Assembly: GCF_000876655.1 (NCBI RefSeq)
Contig: NZ_JYCN01000010.1
Location: 1 to 35,160 of the forward strand
Length of the DNA: 35,160 bases
Source: Arthrobacter sp. SPG23
GTDB lineage: Bacteria; Actinomycetota; Actinomycetes; Actinomycetales; Micrococcaceae
Reading direction: 5' to 3'
The notes beneath the pieces were generated by a model. The model did no database searches and was not told the DNA's origin. It saw nothing but the letters and a program-made list of their open reading frames with translations. Shown piece by piece: positions 13,681-21,931 of the stretch; the stretch's first letter is position 1; every line of letters starts with the position of its first letter. The position numbers and the translations under genes are program-made.

Positions 13681-15483
13681 GTGCCGCTGCGCCAGGAACG
13701 CATCCAGCGCTGGATTCTGGATCTCCTTGGCCAGCCACGGAACCGCCTGCGCCGCCGCCTCATCGCCGAGCACGGCCCGGTGGGACTGCGCCCGCACGGT
13801 GAACTCCCGCATTCCGCTCCGGCCCGCAAGCTCGGCCAGGCGTTCGACGAACCTCGGAGCCCGCGGCGAGCGACTAGCAATAGCAACCTCCGCCGCTGTA
13901 TCCAGCAGCCGGGCCGAGTACCAGAGGTACCACGGCTTGGGTTCAAGGCCGCGGTTGATCCAGTGTTCGGCCGCCGCGAGATCGCCGTGCGCCAGAAACA
14001 GCCGCGCCTCGGCGCCCGCCGCCAACGCCATGTAGCAATGGTCGTCTGCCAGCTCGGCCATCACCCAGGACCGGTCGATCAGCGCCGCGGCTTCCTCCAG
14101 CTTTCCGGCGGCCAGATAGGTCTCGCCACGGGTCCCGGCGACAAACGGCTCGAACGCCGTCCAGTGTTCCTCCGCTATCAGGGCCAGGGACAGGTCCAAG
14201 GAGCTGGCTGCCTGCGCCAGTTCCCCGCGAAGCAGGTACACCCGCCCAAGCAGCGCCTCGCTGAATGCCTGCTGCCTTCGGTTCCCGCCAGCCCTGGCCA
14301 GCCTTCCGGACTCGGTCAGCGCAGCCACCGCGTCCTCATACCGGGCGGTGTCCGAGGCCAGCATCCCCTGGATCGCCAGGATCCTGGCCTGTTCGTCGGG
14401 GAAACCTTCGGCAGCCCGCATCGCCCGGTCCAGCCATCCGGCCGCGCGGTCCGGAACACCGCGCTGTACGGACAGGTACCCCAGTTCGCGGTAAGCGGCG
14501 GCGGCAGTCCGGGAGGCGCCGTCGGGCCCTTCCGCCTGCAGCGCCTGGTGCAGGAAGTCCGCCACTTCCGCCCCGCGGCCGCCGGCCTGGTGGATCAGCG
14601 CCCCGGACAGCGTCACGAGGGACTCGGCGATCAAATGGGTGTCACCGGTGCGCTGGGCCAGCACCACCGCGAGCCGCAGCTGATCCAGCCCCCGGTCCAC
14701 GGCCCCCGCCGAGAGTGACGCTCCGCCGGCATCGAGATAGGACCGCACTGTCGCCGCGGTGGCCGGCATCCCCGGGTCTGCCTCCGGTGCAGCGTTGGAC
14801 AGGGCCCGGCGGATCTCCGCAGGCAGCGGCAGGCCAAGCTCCTCGCGGTAGAGGTTCCCGCACCTGGTGACATGCTCACGTGCCCGGCGGTGCTCGCCCA
14901 GGGCCACGAGCGCCTTGACCAGGACGACGTTGCAGTCCGCATGGAACGGATCGCGGTGCAACGCCAGCGTCGCCAGCTCCGCCGCCTCGGCGGGAGCGCC
15001 CGAAGCCAAAGCGGCCAGCGCGGCCTCGTAGAGCAGGGACTGGGCGCAGTTGTCGAGCCGGTAGCGCTGGTCCGCAAGCCAGGAATCGAAGACCGGGGAA
15101 TCGGCGAAGGACAGCCCTTCGAGCAACTGGCCGCCGAATCTTCGCGGATCAACGCCAGGATGGGCGGCCGAGTCCACCACTTCCAGTGCGTCGCAGCGCC
15201 ACGGCGGCTGCAGGGTCAGCCGCAGGGGATCGCCGGCCACGGTCACGCCGTCGAGCGTCCGGCGCAGCTCGGACAGGTTCCATCGCAGGGCACCGAGCGG
15301 GTCCGCGGCATCCGGGAACAGCAGCGACGCCGTGCGGGACCGGCCGGTGCCGTCCGCCTGCAGCGCGAGGTAGGCCAGCACCGCCCAGGCCTTGCGGCCT
15401 CTGGGCTGCGGGGGAGTTGTACCGGGGGACTCGATCGCCGGCGGACCGAGGAGCCGAATCCAGTTCTCGGCCATACGGCTCAT
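13669..15483 (-). CDS. BTAD/TPR transcriptional regulator (SARP-like)
   Basis: The 604-residue protein begins with a winged-helix-like DNA-binding segment (WIRLLGPPAI, RKAWAVLAYLAL, LRWNLSELRRTL; about 7-80). A bacterial transcriptional activation domain (BTAD, about 95-240) follows, then a long all-helical TPR array to the C-terminus with repeated A-x-x-Y/L-x-x-A pairs. This layout is that of AfsR/SARP-related regulators lacking the NB-ARC ATPase. The target is unknown; no biosynthetic cluster is adjacent. The ATG at 15483 is used; the ATG at 15474 is an alternative. It converges with cspA on a shared terminator. Confidence 0.85.
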   Translation of the reverse strand: MSRMAENWIRLLGPPAIESPGTTPPQPRGRKAWAVLAYLALQADGTGRSRTASLLFPDAADPLGALRWNLSELRRTLDGVTVAGDPLRLTLQPPWRCDALEVVDSAAHPGVDPRRFGGQLLEGLSFADSPVFDSWLADQRYRLDNCAQSLLYEAALAALASGAPAEAAELATLALHRDPFHADCNVVLVKALVALGEHRRAREHVTRCGNLYREELGLPLPAEIRRALSNAAPEADPGMPATAATVRSYLDAGGASLSAGAVDRGLDQLRLAVVLAQRTGDTHLIAESLVTLSGALIHQAGGRGAEVADFLHQALQAEGPDGASRTAAAAYRELGYLSVQRGVPDRAAGWLDRAMRAAEGFPDEQARILAIQGMLASDTARYEDAVAALTESGRLARAGGNRRQQAFSEALLGRVYLLRGELAQAASSLDLSLALIAEEHWTAFEPFVAGTRGETYLAAGKLEEAAALIDRSWVMAELADDHCYMALAAGAEARLFLAHGDLAAAEHWINRGLEPKPWYLWYSARLLDTAAEVAIASRSPRAPRFVERLAELAGRSGMREFTVRAQSHRAVLGDEAAAQAVPWLAKEIQNPALDAFLAQRHGIG

Positions 15484-15591
15484 GGTACGCCGCGGGGGTG
15501 CCGGCGTCTGCGGGGCTCACACGTTTGCTCACACGTAGGCAGAACACACTGAAATCACCCAATCCGCACACACTCACAAGAGGTGCACATC

Positions 15592-15753
15592 ATGGAATTT
15601 CTCGGCATCCTGCTACTTGGACTCTGGGTTCTCAGCGTTACCGTCCGCGCCGTCCTGACCGACGGCCGCGGCCACACGCCTGACATCCGCTCCACGGCGC
15701 CGTGGACGGCAGGCAACCTTCCCAGCGGGCCATACGCATCGCCGCGGATCTAG
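15592..15753 (+). CDS. Small single-pass membrane protein, 53 aa
   Basis: The product starts MEFLGILLLGLWVLSVTVRA, one membrane helix, and continues with a polar Pro/Gly-rich tail of about 33 residues ending SPRI. The ribosome-binding site AAGAGGTG lies eight bases before the ATG. It is divergent from the BTAD regulator gene, whose start is 108 bases away. I do not recognise a family. The good SD and the helix make it a plausible real gene. Confidence 0.65.
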   Translation: MEFLGILLLGLWVLSVTVRAVLTDGRGHTPDIRSTAPWTAGNLPSGPYASPRI

Positions 15754-15790
15754 CCGGTTTGGAGGGGCTCATCCACTTGGGTGTGGTCCC

Positions 15791-16138
15791 TCAAGCCGCC
15801 TTGTAGTCCATAAGGACATTCGCAGGGAGAGGCCCCTGGAGCATCTCGGCGCTGATGCCGTGAACTTCCATGATCTTTGCCCGGAACCACTCGTCAAAGG
15901 GATCGTCCGAGGTCGCGACAGACTGGAACGCCTTGGCAACATCGTCTGCTTCGTGGAAGACCGCGATGAAATCCCCCTGCGGCGTCTGCACGTGGCTGAG
16001 CACCTCCCGGGTCACTCCCATCCGCTCGCGGGAGCGCCGGTATTCCTCCTGACGCGGGCCCTGTATCTCCGCCAAGAGCGCCTTCCACTCGTCCAATTTG
16101 CCCGGCAGAATCGGCGCAAACCAACTAATGCATTCCAT
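15791..16138 (-). CDS. Uncharacterised 115-aa protein (ABM-like)
   Basis: The protein starts MECISWFAPILPGKLDEWKA and has LLAEIQGPRQEEYRRSRERM, TPQGDFIAVFHEADD and SDDPFDEWFR. The beta-alpha-beta pattern and length resemble the dimeric alpha/beta-barrel class (antibiotic-biosynthesis-monooxygenase-like fold). Such small proteins are widespread in actinobacteria without a known role. The ATG at 16138 is chosen because GGAGGA precedes it by seven bases; the open frame further upstream lacks these features. Confidence 0.75.
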   Translation of the reverse strand: MECISWFAPILPGKLDEWKALLAEIQGPRQEEYRRSRERMGVTREVLSHVQTPQGDFIAVFHEADDVAKAFQSVATSDDPFDEWFRAKIMEVHGISAEMLQGPLPANVLMDYKAA

Positions 16139-16277
16139 GACAGGTCCTCCCACAGTTGCTTCGACGCTTGCTGCGGAACGATGGCAACCGCAGCCGTGCA
16201 TCTGCATGATAGTCCTGCGGAAAGAAGCGGGATAGGGGCTTCGGCAAGTGCTCCGTTGACGCCGTCCAGGCGCGAAA

Positions 16278-16580
16278 TCAGCCCTCGAGTTCCAGCACCA
16301 GCTCCACGTCCACATCATCACCGTCGTGGACGCCGGCCGCGGCCCGGATGGCCTTCTTGACCGGCAGCAGGTACGAGCCGGTCCTGCTGTCCGGGAAGAT
16401 CGACGTGGACCAGCTGTTCCCCGCGATCGAGGCCGTGACCTTCACCGAACCGAAACCCTTGCGGAAGGGAGCGGCTTCGTCGCTGATCTCGTCCGCCAGG
16501 TCCTGCGGCAGCGTGATGAAATGCCACCCGGCTTCCTCCGGATATTGCCACAGCCCGCCGCGGAACGAGTAGGTCGTCAC
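16278..16580 (-). CDS. DUF1905 domain protein
   Basis: The 100-residue protein is one DUF1905 domain: TTYSFRGGLWQYPEEAGWHF, ITLPQDLADEI, GFGSVKVTASIAG, WSTSIFPDS, SYLLPVKKAIR, and a final VDVELVLEL. The function is not established. The GTG at 16580 begins the conserved region. A CATAAT -10-like sequence lies seven to 12 bases upstream with no SD, so the mRNA may be leaderless. An ATG at 16613 would add 11 residues not typical of the family. Confidence 0.82.
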   Translation of the reverse strand: MTTYSFRGGLWQYPEEAGWHFITLPQDLADEISDEAAPFRKGFGSVKVTASIAGNSWSTSIFPDSRTGSYLLPVKKAIRAAAGVHDGDDVDVELVLELEG

Positions 16581-16653
16581 GCATTGATTATGGCACCAGC
16601 GGCAACGGGCCATTCACACCGCCGCCACCAACGGTTCACCCGCCCCGGCAACG

Positions 16654-18294
16654 ATGGGCAGCATGACTGCTTTCACCCGCCGTAATGTTCTCAAAGGTGC
16701 GCTGGCCGCCGCCGGTGCTGCCGCCGTCGTGCCCGCTTCAACCTCAGTCGCGCACGCAACCAGCCCGGCCGGCGTAGCGCTGGTCCGCAACCGGCTGACC
16801 CTCCCGTCCGGCATCGCCACCGGCGACGTCACCGCCGATTCCGGCGTGCTGTGGTCCCGCGCGTCGGGACCCGGACGGCTGGTGGCCAGCCTGCTCGCCG
16901 TGGACGACGACGGTGCCCCGCTCCGCGGCGGCCGCGCTTTCCAGCGCGTCCTGCGGGGGAGCGCCGCCAGCGAAGCCACCGACTTCACCTCCCGGATCAA
17001 CGCCGAGCACCTCCCCGCCGGCACCCGGTTCGCGCTCACCCTGCACTTCGAGGACGCGGACGGCAACGCCGGCGAAACCGCTCAGGGCTCCTTCAGCACC
17101 GCCCCCGAAACCGGACTTATCAGCAGCGGCCGCGCAGCCCGCAAACAGAGCTTCGTCTGGACCGGTGACACCGCCGGCCAGGGCTGGGGCATCAACGAGG
17201 AGATCGGCGGCATGCGCGGCTACGCGGCCATGCACGCCACCAAACCGGACTTTTTCATCCACTCCGGCGACACCATCTACGCCGACGGCCCCATCACGGC
17301 GCAGGTCACCGAGCCTGACGGGCAGATCTGGCGCAACCTCGTCACCGAAGAGGTGTCCAAGGTGGCCGAGACCCTCAACGAGTTCCGCGGCCGCCACCGC
17401 TACAACATGATGGACCGCAACATTCGCGCCATGTACGCAGAGGTGCCGGTGATCGCCCAGTGGGACGACCACGAAACCCACAACAACTGGTACCCCGGGC
17501 AGATCATCACCGACTCCCGCTACACCGAACGCCGCGTGGACGTGCTCGCCGCCCGCGGCCGCCAGGCCTGGCAGGAATACCAGCCAATCTCCGGCCTCAG
17601 CACCCGCATCGGCGACGGCAGCACCGGCTTCGAGCCCGCCCGCATCTACCGCAAAATCTCCCGCGGCCCCCAGCTGGACGTCTTCTGCCTGGACATGCGC
17701 ACGTTCAAGGACCCCAACACCGACGGGAAGGAAACGCACCTCACCCACATCCTGGGCCAGGAACAGGCCGAGTGGCTCATCCGCGAAGTCAGCAAGTCCA
17801 AGGCCACCTGGAAGGTCATCTCCGCCGACCTCCCGCTTGGCCTGATCGTCCCCGACGGCCCGGTCAACCAGGAATCCCTGTCCAACCGCGACGCCGGCGC
17901 CCCCTTGGGCAAGGAACTCGAGATCGCCGGGGTGCTCTCGGCGTTCAAGCGCAACCGGGTTAAAAACGTGGTGTGGCTCACGGCCGATGTCCACTACTGC
18001 GCCGCCCACCACTACTCGCCCGAGCGCGCTGCGTTCACCGACTTCGATCCCTTCTGGGAATTCGTGGCCGGCCCCATCAACGCCGGCAGTTTCGGCCCCG
18101 GCGAACTTGACGGCACCTTCGGTCCCGAGAGGGTGTTCTACAAGACCGGCGCCTACGCCAACCAGTCCCCGCGCACCGGCGAAAACCAGTTCTTCGGCCA
18201 CGTGGACCTGACCGAGGATGACGTCTTCACCGTCAGCCTCCGCAACGCCAACGGCACCGTGCTCTGGAGCAACGCCCTGCAGCCGGAGCGGTAG
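16654..18294 (+). CDS. phoD: Alkaline phosphatase D (PhoD), Tat-exported
   Basis: The 546-residue protein has a twin-arginine signal peptide (TRRNVLKGALAAAGAAA) ending around residue 35. A PhoD N-terminal beta domain follows, then the metallophosphatase domain with metal-site motifs FVWTGDTAG, HSGDTIYADGP, AQWDDHETHNNW and LTADVHYCAAHHY. PhoD enzymes release phosphate from mono- and diesters outside the cell using calcium and iron. ATG 16654 and ATG 16663 are both possible starts; the second places the RR motif six residues in. It is divergent from the DUF1905 gene. No PHO-box-like repeats are obvious in the short gap. Confidence 0.93.
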   Translation: MGSMTAFTRRNVLKGALAAAGAAAVVPASTSVAHATSPAGVALVRNRLTLPSGIATGDVTADSGVLWSRASGPGRLVASLLAVDDDGAPLRGGRAFQRVLRGSAASEATDFTSRINAEHLPAGTRFALTLHFEDADGNAGETAQGSFSTAPETGLISSGRAARKQSFVWTGDTAGQGWGINEEIGGMRGYAAMHATKPDFFIHSGDTIYADGPITAQVTEPDGQIWRNLVTEEVSKVAETLNEFRGRHRYNMMDRNIRAMYAEVPVIAQWDDHETHNNWYPGQIITDSRYTERRVDVLAARGRQAWQEYQPISGLSTRIGDGSTGFEPARIYRKISRGPQLDVFCLDMRTFKDPNTDGKETHLTHILGQEQAEWLIREVSKSKATWKVISADLPLGLIVPDGPVNQESLSNRDAGAPLGKELEIAGVLSAFKRNRVKNVVWLTADVHYCAAHHYSPERAAFTDFDPFWEFVAGPINAGSFGPGELDGTFGPERVFYKTGAYANQSPRTGENQFFGHVDLTEDDVFTVSLRNANGTVLWSNALQPER

Positions 18295-18306
18295 CAACGT
18301 ACCACG

Positions 18307-18341
18307 GCGGCGGTCAGCCCTCGATGTCCACTGACCGCCGC
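18307..18341. terminator. Hairpin at convergent gene ends
   Basis: An 11-bp perfect inverted repeat (GCGGCGGTCAG / CTGACCGCCGC) has a 13-base loop and sits 13 bases after the phoD stop. It overlaps the last codons of the convergent oxidoreductase pseudogene. No T-run follows, so it may stabilise transcript ends and is not a classic intrinsic terminator. Confidence 0.6.
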
Positions 18342-18909
18342 TCGGCGTCGCTGAGCCGCGCGGCGTCCAGGACCTCGAGGGTGTGCACGCCCTCGGTGCC
18401 CGGGACCGGCTCGGGTCCCTTGCCGGCAACGGCCAAGGCGAACTGCTCGTAGTAGGCCTGATAGGCGCCTTGCTCGGACGGCACGCGGAACTGGCCCGCC
18501 GCCGTCGTGAGCGTTCCCCAGCGGGACTCGTCCTCGTAACCCCACGCTGCGGGGTCGTCGGCCGGGCGCCGGCCCGCGATGGCCGCGACGGCCTGCACGT
18601 CGCTCTGCTGCGAGACGTAGCTGCCGTCGGAACCGAGCAGCCGCATTTCCCGCGCGACGAGCCGGTTGCTCTTGGTGGCCGAGACGTGGGACTTCACGCC
18701 GTTCCGGTGCACGATGGTCACAAAGAAGCCCGAGTCGGTGCGGCCGGCGTCCAGGTAGAGCGGCACCCCCGGGTACTCCGCCGCGGCCTCGGCGCGGCGG
18801 GCGGTGAGCGGGTCACGATGCCGGCGAGTTCCACTCCGTCCGCGGCCGTGATGAACGGGGCGTGGAAGAACCGGCCGCCGAAACCGAAACCAACAAGTCC
18901 AAGTTTCAC
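18314..18909 (-). pseudogene. Gfo/Idh/MocA oxidoreductase, deleted and frameshifted
   Basis: The first codons from 18909 give MKLGLVGFGFGGRFFHAPFI and GVELAGIVTRSP, a perfect Rossmann start (GxGxxG). The expected continuation (RRAEAAAEYPGVP) is found one frame away, so there is an indel at about 18800. It then jumps directly to the family's C-terminal part (TDSGFFVTIVHRNGVKSHV to SVDIEG). Families of this type have 330-390 residues; about 170, including the catalytic EKP region, are gone. The gene therefore has at least two lesions and is dead. Confidence 0.88.
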
Positions 18910-19036
18910 AAGATCTCCTTCGTCCCCCCGGCGGCGTTGCCTCGGGGACGATTTGTCCTTATGTTAGAACAAACATCGGAGAATTAGCACGCGTGAAAAG
19001 CCATCAGCGCCGAAAAGGACCTGCGACCTGCAACTG

Positions 19037-19888
19037 CTAGGCGGTGCGCGCCTTCTTGGCGGTGACCAGCAAGTATTCCCAGTCCATTTTCGCCGTCGAA
19101 TCGCCCTGGGCTTCGAGGTACGTGCCGGCCAGCTCGGTGAGTGCCTTGTCCAGGTCCTTCGCCCTGTTTTCATCGTCGCCCAGGAACTTGTAGACGGAAA
19201 TGGTGGGGCCGTAGTGGGACTTGAAGTAGTGCACGAAGTCCTCCGGATGGTGGAAGCTGGTGATGGACACTGTCTTCTTTGCCGTCTGGACATCCGTGAT
19301 CCTGTCGCCGAAAAGCTCGCGGACGTGGTCCTCTGTGCCCCAGAGCGGCGGCGGCTGTGCGCCGGGCGGGGGCGGGGGCGCGAACGGCTTCATGGCGGCG
19401 AACATCTTTCCGATGAACCCTTCGGGCGTCCAGCTCATCAGGCCGATGGTGCCGTCAGGTTTGCAGACCCGCACCAGTTCGTCGGCACTCGCCTGGTGGT
19501 GCGGCGCGAACATCACGCCCAGGCATGACATCACCACGTCGAACTCGCTGTCCCCGAACGGGAGCGCCTCGGCATCGGCTTCCTTCCATTCGAGCTCGGC
19601 GCCGCGATCTGCAGCCTGCCGGCGGCCGGCGTCGAACATTTCCGGGGTGAGGTCGCTCGCTATCACCTCCGCTGCCATCATGGCGGCCGGAATGGCCGCG
19701 TTGCCCGCGCCGGCGGCCACGTCCAGGACGCGCTGGTGGGACTTGATGTGGCAGGCCTCGACGAGGATCGCTCCGAGCTCCGAAATCAGTTCACTGGCGA
19801 GGGCCGGGTAGTCGCCCTGCGCCCACATGGCGCGGAGCTTCTGCTTCAGTTCCCGGTCCGCCGCGATTGCATCGGTCTGGTCATTCAT
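19037..19888 (-). CDS. Class I SAM-dependent methyltransferase
   Basis: The 283-residue protein has SAM motif I VLDVAAGAGNAA (about 53-64), an acidic strand 2 (VIASDLTPEM), motif ADAEALPFGDSEFDVV, and RVCKPDGTIGLMSW, as in UbiE/methyltransf_11 enzymes. The C-terminal part (PPPPPGAQPPPLWGTEDHV, then FHHPEDFVHYFKSHYGP) is typical of a common actinobacterial subgroup of unknown substrate. The ATG at 19888 precedes conserved sequence with GAGGGGT upstream. It is divergent from the secreted-protein gene. Confidence 0.88.
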   Translation of the reverse strand: MNDQTDAIAADRELKQKLRAMWAQGDYPALASELISELGAILVEACHIKSHQRVLDVAAGAGNAAIPAAMMAAEVIASDLTPEMFDAGRRQAADRGAELEWKEADAEALPFGDSEFDVVMSCLGVMFAPHHQASADELVRVCKPDGTIGLMSWTPEGFIGKMFAAMKPFAPPPPPGAQPPPLWGTEDHVRELFGDRITDVQTAKKTVSITSFHHPEDFVHYFKSHYGPTISVYKFLGDDENRAKDLDKALTELAGTYLEAQGDSTAKMDWEYLLVTAKKARTA

Positions 19889-20045
19889 AGTGGCACCCCT
19901 CTGCTGTGGCAGGTTCTGGAAGACAGCGCGCTGTGAGCCCAGTGGAGGCTGTGGTGTGAGATATTTTGGCCGCGGACCGGCGGGATGTAAAGGTGCCCGC
20001 GGAAGCTTACCAGCGAGGGTGCGTTCCCGTACTGGCGAGTAGAAA

Positions 20046-20059
20046 CCGTGCTAGCACGG
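20046..20059. promoter_or_regulatory. Perfect 14-bp palindrome, possible operator
   Basis: CCGTGCTAGCACGG is a perfect palindrome in the 301-base gap between the divergent methyltransferase and the secreted-protein gene. The same gap holds an AT-rich GAGATATTTT (about 19958-19967) that could be part of a promoter. No regulator gene sits alongside. Apart from these sites I see nothing in 19889-20189. Confidence 0.5.
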
Positions 20060-20189
20060 AAGTGCGGGCGGGGTGCCCGGAGCCACCATGGATACATCGG
20101 AACGCGCGGGAAACCGGCGGATCCGAAGCCCGGAATCGCCGGGCAAACCACCCCACCCACACCGCATCTTTCCCTCAGGAGAACCCCCC

Positions 20190-20687
20190 GTGTTCAACGC
20201 ATCAAACACCAAGAAGTCCCGCACCTCCCGCCGCAGCAAGGCAGCCGTGGTGGCCGCCCTTGGGCTGGGCATGGTCGCAGCACCGTTCGCCCTGGCCGCC
20301 CCGGCCCAAGCCGCCGGCACCAACTACGCCTGCTCGGTCACCCCGCTCCGGCCGGCGTTCGCCGGGTTCAACTCCTCCGGCGTGAAGCTGGTGGACTACC
20401 AGATCCAGGTCCGCTGCAACGCTGACCGTTACATCAACATCACCCAGCAGCGCTGGGAGGAAGACGACTGGCCCAACCCCGACGACCACCTGGGCACCAC
20501 CAACTTCAGCCGCCACCTGAACCAGTACAGCGGCACCGTGACCATTCACAACGTCCGCACCCTGGTGGACGGCGAGATCGGCAACGAGGAGCTTTACCAG
20601 AAGGTCAGCTTCCAGGAAGGCAGCAACGGCGTCTGGTCCCCGTACACCGGCTGGTACACCAGCGGCGTCACGTCAATGTCGAACTGA
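20190..20687 (+). CDS. Secreted protein of unknown function
   Basis: The 165-residue preprotein starts MFNASNTKKSRTSRRSKAAV and has a long basic n-region, a hydrophobic core (ALGLGMVAAPFALAAP) and a cleavage site near AQA-AG at residue 42. The mature part of about 122 residues is polar, aromatic-rich and beta-like, with two cysteines (YACSV, VRCNADRY) likely to be disulphide-bonded. It matches no family I know. GTG 20190 is chosen because CAGGAGAA lies just before it; the frame upstream lacks signals. A strong terminator follows, so it is probably monocistronic. Confidence 0.75.
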   Translation: MFNASNTKKSRTSRRSKAAVVAALGLGMVAAPFALAAPAQAAGTNYACSVTPLRPAFAGFNSSGVKLVDYQIQVRCNADRYINITQQRWEEDDWPNPDDHLGTTNFSRHLNQYSGTVTIHNVRTLVDGEIGNEELYQKVSFQEGSNGVWSPYTGWYTSGVTSMSN

Positions 20688-20730
20688 CGCCCGTCCCCGG
20701 GGGCCGCTGAGCCCGGCTCCCCGCAACGCC

Positions 20731-20767
20731 CAAGGCCCGGTTCCCCCAACCGGGCCTTGGGTTGTTT
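20731..20767 (+). terminator. Rho-independent terminator
   Basis: A 12-bp perfect stem (CAAGGCCCGGTT / AACCGGGCCTTG) with a CCCCC loop is followed by GGGTTGTTT. It ends the secreted-protein transcript just before the LacI regulator's promoter region. Confidence 0.9.
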
Positions 20768-20789
20768 AAGCCAATCAGTCCATCGCCTT

Positions 20790-20801
20790 GCAAGCGCTTG
20801 C
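20790..20801. promoter_or_regulatory. LacI-family operator
   Basis: GCAAGCGCTTGC is a perfect 12-bp palindrome with the central CG typical of LacI/GalR operators (flanked as TTGCAAGCGCTTGCGA). It lies 24 bases before the regulator ATG and just before its SD (AAGGA, 20813-20817). Binding there would block the regulator's own transcript and the linked aldo/keto reductase. Confidence 0.8.
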
Positions 20802-20825
20802 GACACGAGCGCAAGGACGTCTACC

Positions 20826-21920
20826 ATGGATAACATGTTGGTTAGTGTTGAAACGGTCGCGGAGCGAGCAGGAGTTTCGGTTTCCACGGTATCGCGGGCG
20901 CTGCGTTCCGTTCCCGGCGTTTCGGCAGCCACTCGCAAGCGCGTGCAGGACGCTGCCGATGCGTTGGGCTACTCCGCATCCCCGGCTGCGTCCCGCCTGG
21001 CAACCGGCAAGACCATGACCGTTGGCATCGTGGTGCCTGTGCTGGCCAAATGGTTCTTCGGAAAGGTCATCGGCGAGGCCACGCAAACGCTCCGGCAAGC
21101 CGGTTTCGATGTGCTCCTCTATGAGCTCGCCACGGCCGAACAGCGGCAGAGGTTCTTTGGCACCGTCCATCTGCACGGCCGCACGGACGGGGTGATCATC
21201 ATGGCCCTGCAGCCGAGCCGGGAGGAACTGGAATCGCTCGCTTCGCAGGGGCAGAGGGTCGCTTTGCTCGGAGCCGAGTCAGCCGGTGTCGGATCCGTGA
21301 ACGTGGACAACCGTGGGGCCGGGCGGGCTGCTGTGAGGCACTTGCTGAACCTCGGTCACCAGCGGGTAGCGTTCATCGGTATCCGCGATGAGGACGGCAG
21401 TAACTTGGGCGGTGTGCCGCCTCTTCAACGGCTCCTTGGCTACCGGGATGCCCTGGGCGAGGCCGGACTGGCCGGGGGCGACGTCCTTGAAGAACTCGAT
21501 GAAAACAGCGTCGCGGGTGGCGCGGCTGCCATGTCCCGGCTGCTCGTCGCGGAGCATGCGCCCACCGCGGCATTCGTAGCCTCCGACGAGATGGCCTTCG
21601 GTGTCCTCAAGGTTCTCCGCCAGGCAGGCTTGGACGTTCCCCGGGACTTCTCCGTGCTGGGCTTTGACAACCACGAACTCTGCGACGTGGTGGGCCTGAC
21701 AACCATGGACCACGCGGTGGCCGAACAGGGCCGGGACGTCGCCGGAATCCTCCTGGACGCCTTGGCCGGCTTGGACGCCTTGGACGGCAGCGTGCCCAGG
21801 ACCCTCAGCCGGACCGCCAGGCTGGTTATCCGCGAGAGTACCGCACCACCCCGTGCCCTGCGCAGCACACCTGCCGGCTCGGACTCCCCGGATTCTGCCG
21901 GCCACTCCGCTCACCTCTGA
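20826..21920 (+). CDS. LacI-family transcriptional regulator
   Basis: The 364-residue protein has an N-terminal LacI helix-turn-helix (SVETVAERAGVSVSTVSRAL) with hinge helix (SPAASRLATGKT). A periplasmic-binding-like sensor domain runs from about 60 (VGIVVPVLAKWFFGKV) through the FVASDEMAFGVLKVL and VLGFDNHELCDVV landmarks. The ATG at 20826 is chosen for its SD and position relative to the HTH. The effector is probably a sugar or sugar derivative, by family habit. It is likely an operon with the aldo/keto reductase 11 bases downstream, under self-repression at the palindrome at 20790-20801. Confidence 0.93.
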   Translation: MDNMLVSVETVAERAGVSVSTVSRALRSVPGVSAATRKRVQDAADALGYSASPAASRLATGKTMTVGIVVPVLAKWFFGKVIGEATQTLRQAGFDVLLYELATAEQRQRFFGTVHLHGRTDGVIIMALQPSREELESLASQGQRVALLGAESAGVGSVNVDNRGAGRAAVRHLLNLGHQRVAFIGIRDEDGSNLGGVPPLQRLLGYRDALGEAGLAGGDVLEELDENSVAGGAAAMSRLLVAEHAPTAAFVASDEMAFGVLKVLRQAGLDVPRDFSVLGFDNHELCDVVGLTTMDHAVAEQGRDVAGILLDALAGLDALDGSVPRTLSRTARLVIRESTAPPRALRSTPAGSDSPDSAGHSAHL

Positions 21921-21931
21921 AAGGAAACTTC

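Noticed and set aside
16744..18429. 561-codon open frame on the minus strand opposite phoD
   Set aside because: It is antisense to a clearly conserved phosphatase, is dominated by Val/Gly/Ala/Asp low-complexity sequence, and shows no domain. It arises from the GC-rich third positions of phoD.
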